The notes beneath the pieces were generated by a model. That model ran no database searches, was not told where the DNA came from, and was given only the letters and a program-made list of their open reading frames with translations. Position numbers and translations under genes: made by a program. 64,000 bases of DNA. Origin: Halosolutus gelatinilyticus (GTDB lineage: Archaea; Halobacteriota; Halobacteria; Halobacteriales; Natrialbaceae). The stretch covers positions 1,178,001-1,242,000 of the forward strand of contig NZ_CP095491.1 in NCBI RefSeq assembly GCF_023028105.1, read 5' to 3'. This document shows, one piece after another, positions 8,925 to 20,842 of this stretch (its first letter is position 1; every line of letters starts with the position of its first letter).

Positions 8925-9329
8925 TTACGCGTTTTCGTTTTCGGTCTCGCGTCCCGCCTGCGCGTCGTCGGCGTCCTCTTCGGCCGTCCCCTGCATCCGG
9001 CGGGTCAACTCGCGGGCCTCCTCGAGGACGCGCTCCGTTTCGCTCGTCATCTCGCCGCGTCCGGGCCGGCGAGACTGTCGGGCGAGTTCGTCCTCCAGCG
9101 TCGGCGAGTGGCCGTGGCTCGAGTCGAACTCGGGGGTGTCGACCTCCGGTGCGTACTGACTGACGATCTCGCCGAGTTCCTCGGGGGTGCGATCGGGCCA
9201 GTCCGGAGCGTGTTCCTCGAGCCACGCCTCGTGATCCTCGCGGCCGAGCGAGGCGGTGACGGCGAGGTGGTTCGCGAGGTGTTCCGCGTCGGCCTGTTCG
9301 GCGTCACAGACCGGGCAGGCGTATCCCAT
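8925..9329 (-). CDS. DUF5810 family zinc-finger protein
   Basis: 134 residues, started at the ATG complementary to 9327-9329 so that it begins MGYACPVCDAEQADAEHLANHLA. The CxxC with the following HxxxH (LANHLAVT) forms a C2H2-like zinc finger at the very N-terminus. The rest is acidic with a predicted helix (SETERVLEEARELTRRM) and a disordered tail ending NENA. It precedes the DUF5809 gene in the same orientation and is probably co-transcribed with it. DNA, RNA or protein binding by the finger is possible; no function is known. Confidence 0.78.
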   Translation of the reverse strand: MGYACPVCDAEQADAEHLANHLAVTASLGREDHEAWLEEHAPDWPDRTPEELGEIVSQYAPEVDTPEFDSSHGHSPTLEDELARQSRRPGRGEMTSETERVLEEARELTRRMQGTAEEDADDAQAGRETENENA

Positions 9330-9434
9330 ACTGAAAGGTACGGACGCGCGTCGTAAAACCTGCCCGTCATGGCTCGGGGGTTCAGTACCGAACGTGCGTG
9401 GTAACCAGCGTCTCGAGCACATTCAGAACAGCGA

Positions 9435-9926
9435 CTACGAGCCCAGTTTTCGGATCATCACGATCGCGTCCTCCTTGCCGTCGTAGTAGCCGGGCACCCG
9501 TCGAAGCGGTTCGAAGCCGAACTCGCGGTAGAGGCGTTTCGCCCCGTCGTTCGACTCTCGAACCTCGAGTTTGACGGTGTCGGCGCCGCGGGCCGCGAGC
9601 ACGGAGAGCGATCGGGAGAGCAGCGTCGATCCGATGCCCGCCCCGCGTCGATCGGGATGGACGGCGATGTCCTTGATGTGGCCCAGGTGCCGGCCGTAGG
9701 TCGTCGTCACGTCGGCGACGACGTAGCCGGCGACCGCGCCGTCCTCGATCGCGACCAGAAAGCCGGGATCGCCGAGAAACCCTTCGAACGCCTCGTACGG
9801 CCAGGGCTGCGGGAACGAGGCCGTCTCGATGCGGACGACTGCGAGCAGGTCCACCCGCTCCGCAGGCCGAATCGATACCTCGCCAGCGTCGTCCGAACCC
9901 GGCACGGGGACTGTCACAGTCGTCAC
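9435..9926 (-). CDS. rimI: ribosomal-protein-alanine N-acetyltransferase (GNAT)
   Basis: 163 residues forming one GNAT domain. Acetyl-CoA binding motif A reads IKDIAVHPDRRGAGIGSTLL (the R/Q-x-x-G-x-G/A loop), and motif B reads VKLEVRESNDGAKRLYREFGF, the RimI-type ending. The segment PQPWPYEAFEGFL near residue 40 also matches RimI. Archaeal RimI homologues are N-terminal acetyltransferases (Ard1/Naa10-like) acting on many proteins. Leftward gene upstream of the DUF5810/5809 pair. The family is secure; the exact substrate range is inferred. Confidence 0.88.
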   Translation of the reverse strand: MTTVTVPVPGSDDAGEVSIRPAERVDLLAVVRIETASFPQPWPYEAFEGFLGDPGFLVAIEDGAVAGYVVADVTTTYGRHLGHIKDIAVHPDRRGAGIGSTLLSRSLSVLAARGADTVKLEVRESNDGAKRLYREFGFEPLRRVPGYYDGKEDAIVMIRKLGS

Positions 9927-9969
9927 TCTATCGCGAGCAGTAAAAGAAGTACGCGTCCCTCGCAGGCGG

Positions 9970-10302
9970 TCAGACCGGTTCGAGGCGCTCGATCTCCGCG
10001 TCCGACCAGTCGTAGAAGTGGCGATCGGTCTCCCGGAGGACCTCGACGCACTCGTTGTACTGGCCGCGGGCTTCGTCGACGAGGGGATCGTTCGGGTTCT
10101 CCTCGATCCACTCGCGGAGCTCGGCCAGCGCCGTCGGCGAGTAGGTGTCCATTCGATCCTGGTGTTCGAGGATCTCGACCTTCTCGCTCTCCTGGCGCAA
10201 GGTTCGGACGAGCGCCCAGCCGGCGACGCCGTAGAACGCCAGCAGGGTGAACGCGAGCATCCCGAGCACCTCGGCGGTCAACGCCTGGGCGGGCAGGATC
10301 AT
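9970..10302 (-). CDS. small membrane partner of the NSS transporter
   Basis: 110 residues: one transmembrane helix (about residues 10-32, VLGMLAFTLLAFYGVAGWAL) followed by an acidic cytoplasmic tail with a helical segment. The ATG overlaps the stop codon of the sodium-dependent transporter gene by four bases (10302-10305 region, ATGA), so the two are translationally coupled. Small single-helix partners encoded with NSS-type transporters are common in archaea and bacteria; an accessory role in assembly or stability is an inference. I know no named family for it. Confidence 0.75.
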   Translation of the reverse strand: MILPAQALTAEVLGMLAFTLLAFYGVAGWALVRTLRQESEKVEILEHQDRMDTYSPTALAELREWIEENPNDPLVDEARGQYNECVEVLRETDRHFYDWSDAEIERLEPV

Positions 10303-11762
10303 CAGTCGTCACCTCCCGGAACCTCGGCAGCGTCCGGGTGGCCGCGGCGGCCCTCGACGATCGACATGATCGCGTACCCGATGATCGGGAACAACACGAG
10401 CACCAACATCCCGCCGATCATCTCGCGGTCGCCGAAGTTCTCGTAAGCGAAGTAGCCGATGATGAAGAGCATCACCGCGGGGATGACGTACTTGATCACG
10501 GGATCCCACCAGCGACCGATATGGATGCCGGCATTGCGGTCGACCGCCAGCAGACGCAGCCGTTCGGGACCCAGAACCCAGCCGATAACGCCGATGATCG
10601 CGAGCGTCGCGAGCGGCAACCCCCAGTTCCCGAAGACGAAGTCAAGGAAGTCGAGAGTCTCGACGTTGTAGGCGCTCGGGATGCCGAGCAGCCAGATTCC
10701 GGCACAGACGCCGAGGACCGTTTGTTCGCGACTCAGCCGCGTCTCCTCGGAGAGCGTCGTGACGCTCACCTCCGTAATCAACAGCCCGGACGTAAACGCC
10801 GCGAGGAAGAAACCGACGAAGAAGAGTATCGCGACGAGTCCGCCGAGGGGGATCTCGGGGAACACCTGCACGAGCGAGATAAACGTGAGGCTCGGACCTA
10901 CGTCCGGCTCGAGCCCGGCCGCGAAGACGATCGGGAAGATCGCCAACGCCGCGAGGATGCCGACGCTCGACTCGCCGATCGCCGTGAAGACGCCACCGCC
11001 CAGCGGCACGTCGTCGTACTCGCGCAGGTAGCTGCCGATGGTGAGTGCGATCCCCCAGCCGAGCCCCGTCGAGAACAGCGCCTGCCCGAGCGCGGTGATC
11101 CACGTGTCGCTGTACGTGAGGTACTCCCACTGGACGCCGAACGTGAAGGCGATCCCCTCGCTCGCACCGGGGAGCGTGAGCCCGCGAATCGTCATGACGA
11201 CGAGCGCGACGATCAACGCGGGGACCGCGTAGACGACGACCCGCTCGACGCCGCGCCGAATGCCGAGGTAGAGGACCGCCGCGATCGACGCCATCACTGC
11301 CGTGTGCAGGCCGATCATCAGAGCGGGGTTCGCGAGCAGTCCCTCCCAGAACGCCTGTGGCTCGAATCCGCTCCCGGTGAACGTGAACAACAGCGAGTGG
11401 ATCGCGTAGTACAGCGTCCACCCGATCACCGGCGAGTAGTACGACATCAGCGCGATGTTCACCAGAAGCACGACGACGCCGAAGCCGACCAGCCCACCGG
11501 AACCGACGACGTCGCGGAACGCGCCGATGACGCCCTTATTCGTGTACCGCCCGAGGGCGACCTCCGCCATCAATCCAGGGACACAGAGCACGAACAGGAT
11601 CGTAAGGAACGCGAGGATGAACGCACCGCCCCCGTTTTTCCCCGCGACGTACGGGAAGCGCCAAATGTTCCCGGCGCCGACCATCGCACCGATCATTGCC
11701 ATCAGGAATCCGAATCGGGACCCCCACTCCGCGCGGGCCGTTTTCGTTGGGACGTCAGCCAT
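10302..11762 (-). CDS. sodium-dependent transporter, NSS/SNF family
   Basis: 486 residues with about twelve transmembrane helices. Helix 1 carries the NSS signature GAMVGAGNIWRFPYVAGKNG, containing the unwound sodium- and substrate-binding region; it is followed by FVLCVPGLMAEVALGRYTNKG. The family (LeuT fold) imports amino acids or similar solutes with Na+. The C-terminus has an additional helix and the cytoplasmic tail GRRGHPDAAEVPGGDD. The stop codon overlaps the start of the small membrane partner. The substrate cannot be assigned. Confidence 0.93.
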   Translation of the reverse strand: MADVPTKTARAEWGSRFGFLMAMIGAMVGAGNIWRFPYVAGKNGGGAFILAFLTILFVLCVPGLMAEVALGRYTNKGVIGAFRDVVGSGGLVGFGVVVLLVNIALMSYYSPVIGWTLYYAIHSLLFTFTGSGFEPQAFWEGLLANPALMIGLHTAVMASIAAVLYLGIRRGVERVVVYAVPALIVALVVMTIRGLTLPGASEGIAFTFGVQWEYLTYSDTWITALGQALFSTGLGWGIALTIGSYLREYDDVPLGGGVFTAIGESSVGILAALAIFPIVFAAGLEPDVGPSLTFISLVQVFPEIPLGGLVAILFFVGFFLAAFTSGLLITEVSVTTLSEETRLSREQTVLGVCAGIWLLGIPSAYNVETLDFLDFVFGNWGLPLATLAIIGVIGWVLGPERLRLLAVDRNAGIHIGRWWDPVIKYVIPAVMLFIIGYFAYENFGDREMIGGMLVLVLFPIIGYAIMSIVEGRRGHPDAAEVPGGDD

Positions 11763-11795
11763 TGCGACTCACACCGGCCACACCACGTGCAGGAA

Positions 11796-11815
11796 CCTAT
11801 ATGTATGGTATATGC
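11796..11815 (-). promoter_or_regulatory. candidate TATA region of the NSS operon
   Basis: On the minus strand the sequence contains CATATACC and CATATAGG within a locally A/T-rich stretch, 34-53 nt upstream of the NSS start at 11762. Either could be the TATA box. Confidence 0.45.
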
Positions 11816-11972
11816 CAGCACGAAACACTAGCGTAAGATCCGATTACCGGTCCGTTCGGCCTGCGGCGGCCGAACAGCCGCTAGCTCGTCCCGAGTCACC
11901 CCGAGAACGACCGCGATCGGTCGACGATCCAAGACAACGATCGGCCGCCGAACCGGTCAGTCACGGCGCCGA

Positions 11973-12137
11973 TCAGTCGCCGCGCCCGCTTTCGCCGCTT
12001 TCGCCGTTTTCGCCGTTTTCGTCGTCCTCGTCGTCCTCGTCGATCGATGTCGTCGGCTGCTCGTCTTCCGTCCCTCCGTACTGTCCTTGCTCCTCGGATT
12101 CCTCGGGGTCGTCGGTCTCTTCGGATTCTCCGGCCAT
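11973..12137 (-). CDS. 54-aa acidic low-complexity protein
   Basis: 54 codons starting MAGESEETDDPEESEEQGQY and ending in Gly/Glu/Ser-rich repeats (DEDDEDDENGENGESGESG). The start lies only five bases beyond the stop of the DUF892 gene on the same strand, which makes co-transcription and translation re-initiation likely. The composition (almost half Asp and Glu, one Tyr, no Cys or Trp) indicates an intrinsically disordered protein. Acidic codon runs can arise by chance in this genome, but the tight spacing and intact frame favour a real gene. Function unknown. Confidence 0.5.
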   Translation of the reverse strand: MAGESEETDDPEESEEQGQYGGTEDEQPTTSIDEDDEDDENGENGESGESGRGD

Positions 12138-12142
12138 TCGGA

Positions 12143-12637
12143 TCACTCGGCGGGGATCGCGTCTATCTCGAACCGTTCGGTCAGCTCCTTCAGTTCGTCC
12201 AAGGCGCCCTGTTCCTCCCGGAGGTTCTCCTCGAGGAGATCCGCCGCGTCGTCCATTCCCAGTTGGTCCGCAAGCGGGATCAGGTTGCCGTAGGCCGCGA
12301 TTTCGTAGTGTTCGGTCTTCTCTGCGGCCGCCATGTTGTGGTAATCGAGCACCTCCTGTGAGGGATCCTGCTGGGTGAACTCCTCGTACTCCTCGATGAG
12401 GCCCTGAATCCCCTCACACTCCTCCTTTTCGGGCGGCTCGCCGAACATCTCGAACACCTCCTCGAGCCGATCGATGTGCGTCTGCGTCTCCTCGCGGTGC
12501 TCAGCGAAGGCGCTCGCGATCTCGTCGCGCTCCGTGTTCGATTCGAGTTCGGAGAGCGCGTCGAGCAGTTCGTGTTCGGCGTGGTAGAGGTCTTCGAGGC
12601 CGTGTTCGAACAGGTCTTGGATGGTTTTGAGACTCAT
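12143..12637 (-). CDS. DUF892 (YciE/YciF-type) ferritin-like protein
   Basis: 164 residues starting MSLKTIQDLFEHGLEDLYHA. The start follows the DUF892 consensus; the longer open frame upstream has no family resemblance. The protein is a four-helix bundle in which Glu/His pairs such as DLYHAEHELLDAL, EHREETQTHIDRLEEVF, TEHYEIAAYGNLIPLADQL and LREEQGALDELKELTERF could coordinate a di-iron centre. YciF-like proteins are linked to stress responses in bacteria, but the reaction is not known. A 54-aa acidic ORF follows five bases downstream. Confidence 0.9.
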   Translation of the reverse strand: MSLKTIQDLFEHGLEDLYHAEHELLDALSELESNTERDEIASAFAEHREETQTHIDRLEEVFEMFGEPPEKEECEGIQGLIEEYEEFTQQDPSQEVLDYHNMAAAEKTEHYEIAAYGNLIPLADQLGMDDAADLLEENLREEQGALDELKELTERFEIDAIPAE

Positions 12638-13260
12638 GGGACAACCACACGTCCGGTTCAGCGGCCGCGAGAAAAAGTCGCCAGCCTGCGACGGCAGGTT
12701 GGACGCGAACGGCGAGGAGCGGTCGCGCTCTTCGCCGAGTGACCCGCCGATCGGATCAGATACTGATGCATCGTTCGAAGGGGCGCCACACGTACCGGCT
12801 ATTTTTGCCACGCCGGCGCGCCGAATTCGCGACATCACCGCGACGGCCGATCTGCGTATCATCGATCCGCCGTCGCGGCGCTGAGCGCGGCCGTCGCCCC
12901 GTTCCGCGCTGACTCGTGCTCCGGCTCGGGGTACCGTCAGCGAGCGCGATGGCAACGAATCGAGCCCCCGGTAACGGGCCGCCCCGGGCGTTACGACGCG
13001 ATCGGGAACGTCCCGCATCGGTCGGACGCCCGGATTCCGCCTCGACGGCGGGTTCGATCCGCCGATCGCGTATTCGGCTCGATCTCGTTCGACTCAAGCG
13101 GGCGATTCGCTACGAACGCCGAGCCCGACAGCGGGCATCGCCGTCGTCGATCGTGGCAAACGCCGTCTGAGATAGCGGCATCAATCACCCCTAAGACAGA
13201 GCACGGGTATCGCTTGCTGACGGAGCGTCACTTAAGGGCATTCCGTTCGAAGGGCGACCA
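12638..13260 (+). other. intergenic region without a recognisable gene
   Basis: Both strands hold only Arg/Ser-rich frames that look like shadows. An imperfect hairpin (CCAGCCTGC and GCAGGTTGG around 12681-12702) lies upstream of the DUF892 gene. At the right end cttaag (13231-13236) is placed 25-30 nt before the ATG at 13261 and is probably the TATA element of the 47-aa gene. Confidence 0.5.
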
Positions 13261-13404
13261 ATGACTGACGGAGTCGAATGCAAACCAGAGCCGGGCGAGC
13301 AGGACACGGACGACGAGCGCGACGACGCTCACCTCGACGATATCGAAGAGGGCGCCGGCTGCACGGAGATCTGGGAACACCTCGCGGAAAAACGCGACGA
13401 ATAA
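13261..13404 (+). CDS. 47-aa conserved-type haloarchaeal small protein
   Basis: 47 codons, MTDGVECKPEPGEQ to EHLAEKRDE. The first two thirds are acidic and disordered; the end carries the compact segment IEEGAGCTEIWEHLAEKR, an amphipathic helix preceded by a Gly-Cys turn. I believe similar short proteins ending in GAGCTEIWEHL occur in many haloarchaea, but I cannot check this here. A TATA-like cttaag about 27 nt upstream supports a leaderless transcript. Function unknown. Confidence 0.65.
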   Translation: MTDGVECKPEPGEQDTDDERDDAHLDDIEEGAGCTEIWEHLAEKRDE

Positions 13405-13553
13405 CGCATTCGGGGCAGCCGCCGATTCGGAACCCACTGAGCCCGCTTTCGAACTCGTATCGATGCTTCGTATTCTCGCCGAGAACCGAGGTCGAAGCGC
13501 ACCGGTTCGGGATACCGACGAGTACGAGTTGTGACAGTCTCTGTGGTAACGAC

Positions 13554-13564
13554 CTTTTTAATGG
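13554..13564 (+). promoter_or_regulatory. TATA-like box of the DUF7119-type gene
   Basis: ctttttaatgg ends about 21 nt before the ATG at 13585, consistent with a leaderless or nearly leaderless transcript. Confidence 0.55.
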
Positions 13565-13584
13565 CGAGCCACCTATGATCCCGC

Positions 13585-14280
13585 ATGACTGACAACCGGT
13601 CCGGCGATCGGCACACCGGCCGCGACGACCACGGTCGCCCGATCCCGACGGACCGCGAATCACCGGTCGGCGCGCCCGTCATTCGAGGCGACGAGTCGGT
13701 CACCGGGACCCGAGCCCGCGAAGCCGTTCAGTTCGACCCCGATGACCCCGAGAGCCTCGCCGCGGCCGCGGAAACCGTCCGGCGGTTCGCCGCCGGAAAG
13801 ACCGAAGACGATCACCTCTACATGCTCCGGGGCGCCGCCGCCTGCGCCGCACTCGTCCGCGGGGAAGGCTCTTACAAGGCCGCCGCCGAACGCACAGGCG
13901 GCGAAGCGACCGTCTCGTTCATCCGAAAGTGGGCCCGCGTCCACGACCTGCCGCGATCGGTCCGCAAACAAGTCGCCCTCGGCCAGATCGCACCCACCGC
14001 CGCCAAACACATCGCTCGCGTCGGTGGCGAGGCGCGACTCCTCCTGGCGTGGGCGACCCTCGACGGCGACCTCACCGTCCGCGAGGTCCGCAGCGTCGCC
14101 AGCGCCATCAACGACGGGATCCCGATCGAGCGCGCCCTCGCCGATCACGGCGTCGGACTCGGCACGATCGAACTCACGCTCTCGCCGGAAACCTACCGCG
14201 ATCTCCGTCGCCGCGCCTCGATCGACGGCGTCGACCCCGGCGACCTCGTCACGGAAGCGCTCGACGAGTACTTTCAGTGA
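13585..14280 (+). CDS. DUF7119-type helix-rich DNA-binding-like protein
   Basis: 231 residues. After a disordered N-terminus, residues 50-150 are helical and read like a KorB/ParB-type helix-turn-helix region (YKAAAERTGGEATVSFIRKWARV, VRKQVALGQIAPTAAKHIARVGG). The C-terminus ELTLSPETYRDLRRRASIDG...LVTEALDEYF resembles a ribbon-helix-helix or HTH dimerisation element. Known as a conserved haloarchaeal protein located next to tRNA-Lys; the family number DUF7119 is from memory. A role as DNA-binding regulator is inferred from the helix pattern only. Confidence 0.7.
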   Translation: MTDNRSGDRHTGRDDHGRPIPTDRESPVGAPVIRGDESVTGTRAREAVQFDPDDPESLAAAAETVRRFAAGKTEDDHLYMLRGAAACAALVRGEGSYKAAAERTGGEATVSFIRKWARVHDLPRSVRKQVALGQIAPTAAKHIARVGGEARLLLAWATLDGDLTVREVRSVASAINDGIPIERALADHGVGLGTIELTLSPETYRDLRRRASIDGVDPGDLVTEALDEYFQ

Positions 14281-14334
14281 TCGGCGGACCACACCAGCCC
14301 TGCTACTCGACCTCGGCCCCCGTCGAAGAAAGAA

Positions 14335-14344
14335 ACGTTTAACC
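14335..14344 (+). promoter_or_regulatory. TATA-like box of tRNA-Lys
   Basis: acgtttaacc stands 27-36 nt upstream of the mature 5' end at 14371, the standard archaeal tRNA promoter distance. Confidence 0.5.
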
Positions 14345-14370
14345 ACCGCTCACCGATAGTAGGAACCAGA

Positions 14371-14444
<74 letters not shown>

Positions 14445-15348
14445 CTTTCCCGTTGCGAACAAATACGTGAGCAACAGGTGACGGAACCGGCGGAATTTGA
14501 ACGCAGGAAACGGGAAGTGAGCGACGCCGAAGGTGAAGCGAGACGGGAACGACCGCGCGTTCGAATGTGCATCCCGCTCGCGATCTCGGTGTGAACGAAC
14601 CTGCGAGCTACAAGGTTCGAGACCGGCAAATCCGGATTCCAGAAACAGCTCCGTCGCGAGGTCGACGGAGACTGACGGTGTCGAGCACGGCCGCCCGGCG
14701 AGCAAATTGATCAGCCGAACGGCCGATTCGATCGGCGACGTCCGCGCCCTCACAAGATCCAGGATGTCGACGGACGATTCTCGCCGGCGTCGATCGCAAT
14801 CCTGGCGACGGGGCCAGCGTAGTCGCTGCGTTCGGCGGTGCCTGTCAGCGTTCGTCGTTTACGGTGTTCGCTGTCCCGTCGATTATGCCCTCCCCGCATC
14901 GACCAGAGTCCGATCGCTGCGACGGCAGTTCGGAACCGGCCACTCGCATCCCGAAGGCCGACACAGACTCAGCAAATTTCCGCTCGGTCAACCGCTCCAG
15001 ACCGGATCAGCATCGGGTAACGCGCGTTTGCAGCTCTGGGGCCGAAAGTAGAGAACTCGCAACCGGTTTTTACTGAGAGCTCATCGCCAGTGAACAACGC
15101 TCCGACGGTTTTCAGAAACCGGAATGAGCACGACCCTCATCGGGATCGAACGTCCGGGCGCAGCGTCCCGTGTACTTGAACCCCGATTTCAGGCAGTACC
15201 CATAACCGCCACCATGGTCGAAGCTGGACCCGTCGCGCTGCCTACCCCGGCGTTTCCACTGGAGAGTTCAAAAATATCAAAACCGTCCGTTCCAAACGCG
15301 ATCGTGCGTCCGATCCCCTATCCAGATGTATTATGAGGAATGTAGGTA
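14445..15348 (+). other. about 900 nt without a recognisable gene between tRNA-Lys and tRNA-Cys
   Basis: Open frames on both strands are Arg/Ser-rich and lack haloarchaeal codon and residue bias. Sequence texture looks less G+C biased than in the flanking genes. A small inverted repeat (GTTGC 14452-14456 and GCAAC 14471-14475) directly follows the tRNA. The 3' flank of a tRNA gene is a common integration site, so a decayed element is possible, but I see no integrase or clear second copy of the tRNA end. Confidence 0.5.
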
Positions 15349-15424
15349 AGCCAAGGGCCGGATTTGAACCGGCGGTAGGCGGCTCTGCAGGCCGCTGCGT
15401 TCGGCCGGACTCTGCCACCTTGGC
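15349..15424 (-). tRNA. tRNA-Cys (anticodon GCA)
   Basis: 76 nt on the minus strand. Acceptor stem GCCAAGG pairs with CCTTGGC, the anticodon stem GCGGC/GCCGC encloses CTGCAGA (anticodon GCA), and the T arm is CCGG-TTCAAAT-CCGG. This tRNA is the usual distal gene of haloarchaeal rRNA operons, but here it lies beyond a strong terminator-like hairpin and has its own candidate TATA box. Confidence 0.95.
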
Positions 15425-15448
15425 GCAGTACGTAGTTGTCACTGCGTT

Positions 15449-15458
15449 CGTTTAAGCA
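15449..15458 (-). promoter_or_regulatory. TATA-like box of tRNA-Cys
   Basis: On the minus strand GCTTAAACG lies about 27 nt upstream of the tRNA-Cys 5' end, so the tRNA can be transcribed independently of the rRNA operon. Confidence 0.5.
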
Positions 15459-15496
15459 TAGCGGTACGCCACGGGGACTGTGACGTCCACACATGC

Positions 15497-15536
15497 AAAA
15501 AGCCCCGCACAGCCGAAGCAGCGGCTGTGCGGGGCG
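15497..15536 (-). terminator. intrinsic-type terminator of the rRNA operon
   Basis: On the minus strand a 13-bp G+C-rich stem (15523-15535 pairing with 15502-15514, arms GCCCCGCACAGCC and GGCTGTGCGGGGC) is followed directly by TTTTT (15497-15501). It starts about 22 nt after the 5S rRNA 3' end, so it probably ends the rRNA precursor. Confidence 0.75.
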
Positions 15537-15557
15537 TGATTGAATAGAGTATGAGTG

Positions 15558-15679
15558 GTCGGCGGCGAATCGGGGTTTCCAGAGGGTCTCCCACTCCAGT
15601 ACTGACCGACACGCTGGCGGGCTTATCTTCCGTGTTCGGGATGGGTACGGGAGGGTCCCCGCCGCTGTGGCCGCCGTAA
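15558..15679 (-). rRNA. 5S ribosomal RNA
   Basis: 122 nt on the minus strand with the haloarchaeal 5S pattern: a 5' strand TTACGGCGGCCACAG pairing with the 3' end, the conserved TACCCATCCCGAACACGGAAG loop region (read in pieces at about 15628-15648), and CAGTACTGGAGTG. Ends are placed from the standard length and are accurate to a few bases. Confidence 0.9.
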
Positions 15680-15742
15680 CGCCGATTCGCGGAATCGAAC
15701 CGCGATCATGCCAATATCGGTTGGTTGTGTTGTGACCGTAAT

Positions 15743-15790
15743 GTGCGTGTAGTCCAGTGTGCGTCTGGACCCGTTTCCGGGCCAGTGCAG
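15743..15790 (-). other. 3' strand of the 23S rRNA processing stem
   Basis: This flank is complementary to 18769-18812 on the other side of the 23S gene: GTGTAGTCCAG and TGGACCCGTT occur on the same strand in both flanks, read as self versus reverse complement. Such a stem brings the 23S ends together and is expected to carry a bulge-helix-bulge cleaved by the splicing endonuclease. Confidence 0.75.
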
Positions 15791-15812
15791 ATCCAATGTA
15801 ACGTAATGTATG

Positions 15813-18727
<2,915 letters not shown>

Positions 18728-18768
18728 GTTCGTCGGATCTGGTATGGGTTACATCAGAGATGTAACCG

Positions 18769-18812
18769 AGTGACCCGGGAACGGGTCCAGTGGACGCCTG
18801 GACTACACGTAC
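18769..18812 (-). other. 5' strand of the 23S rRNA processing stem
   Basis: On the transcript (minus strand) this segment, containing GTGTAGTCCAGG and CTGGACCCGTT, pairs with 15743-15790 beyond the 23S 3' end, with small interruptions that would form bulges. Confidence 0.75.
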
Positions 18813-18962
18813 ACACGGTCTCATCTGCACGCTTGGAGACTGCCAAGCGTGCATTAACCCTTCCCACTCACGCTTGCGCGGAGTGGTGCATCGGTTATTG
18901 TCGGATTGGATCGTAGCGCCGTCTCCCACTTAAGGGACACGATCTCGATCCGCTCCGAGACA

Positions 18963-19034
18963 TGGACCCACAGGGATTCGAACCCTGGGCATCCTCCTTG
19001 CAAAGGAGGCACTCTACCACTGAGCTATGGGCCC
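18963..19034 (-). tRNA. tRNA-Ala (anticodon TGC)
   Basis: 72 nt on the minus strand in the 16S-23S spacer. Acceptor GGGCCCA pairs with TGGGTCC (one G-T pair), the anticodon stem CTCCT/AGGAG surrounds TTGCA with anticodon TGC, and the T loop is GGTTCGAATCC. Position and isotype are standard for euryarchaeal rRNA operons. Confidence 0.95.
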
Positions 19035-19072
19035 ACCCTCTCACCGCCGACCTCGGCGGTGAGAGGTACAAA

Positions 19073-19135
19073 CGTTAGCCTCGACAGTTCAAAGGTGCCC
19101 GATCGGCCATGCGACGGTCGATCGAACGGTTGGAC
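19073..19135 (-). other. 3' strand of the 16S rRNA processing stem
   Basis: Contains GTTAGCCTCGACAGTT and CGAACGGTTGGAC on the plus strand; the reverse complement of 20703-20767 carries the near-identical GTTAGCCTCGACAGTT and CGAACGATTGGAC, so in the precursor RNA these flanks base-pair around the 16S rRNA. Confidence 0.75.
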
Positions 19136-19170
19136 GGGTTGAGCCAGGCGCGTCGGCCTGGTCTCGGTCT

Positions 19171-20643
<1,473 letters not shown>

Positions 20644-20702
20644 GCTATTCCCCAGCGAAGCTGGGGGGTTGGCGGTGAATGTTGGTACACACTCACACTA
20701 AT

Positions 20703-20767
20703 GGTCCAATCGTTCGATAACGCGGATCGGGTGACCGATCGGGCGTCACCGAACTGTCGAGGCTAAC
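20703..20767 (-). other. 5' strand of the 16S rRNA processing stem
   Basis: Leader segment that pairs with 19073-19135 downstream of the 16S gene. Between this strand and the mature 5' end lies a small perfect hairpin (CCCCAGC, loop GAA, GCTGGGG at about 20651-20667). Confidence 0.7.
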
Positions 20768-20842
20768 ATCAGATCCCATCTGTACGGCGGACCGCAGGGG
20801 TGGAATCCTCATTTCCTTCGGACCTACTCGTAAGCCGCGAGG

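Noticed and set aside
13549-13600. Possible toxin-antitoxin or ParB partition locus suggested by the DUF7119-type protein
   Set aside because: No ParA, toxin or parS-like repeat is nearby; the gene sits alone next to a tRNA.
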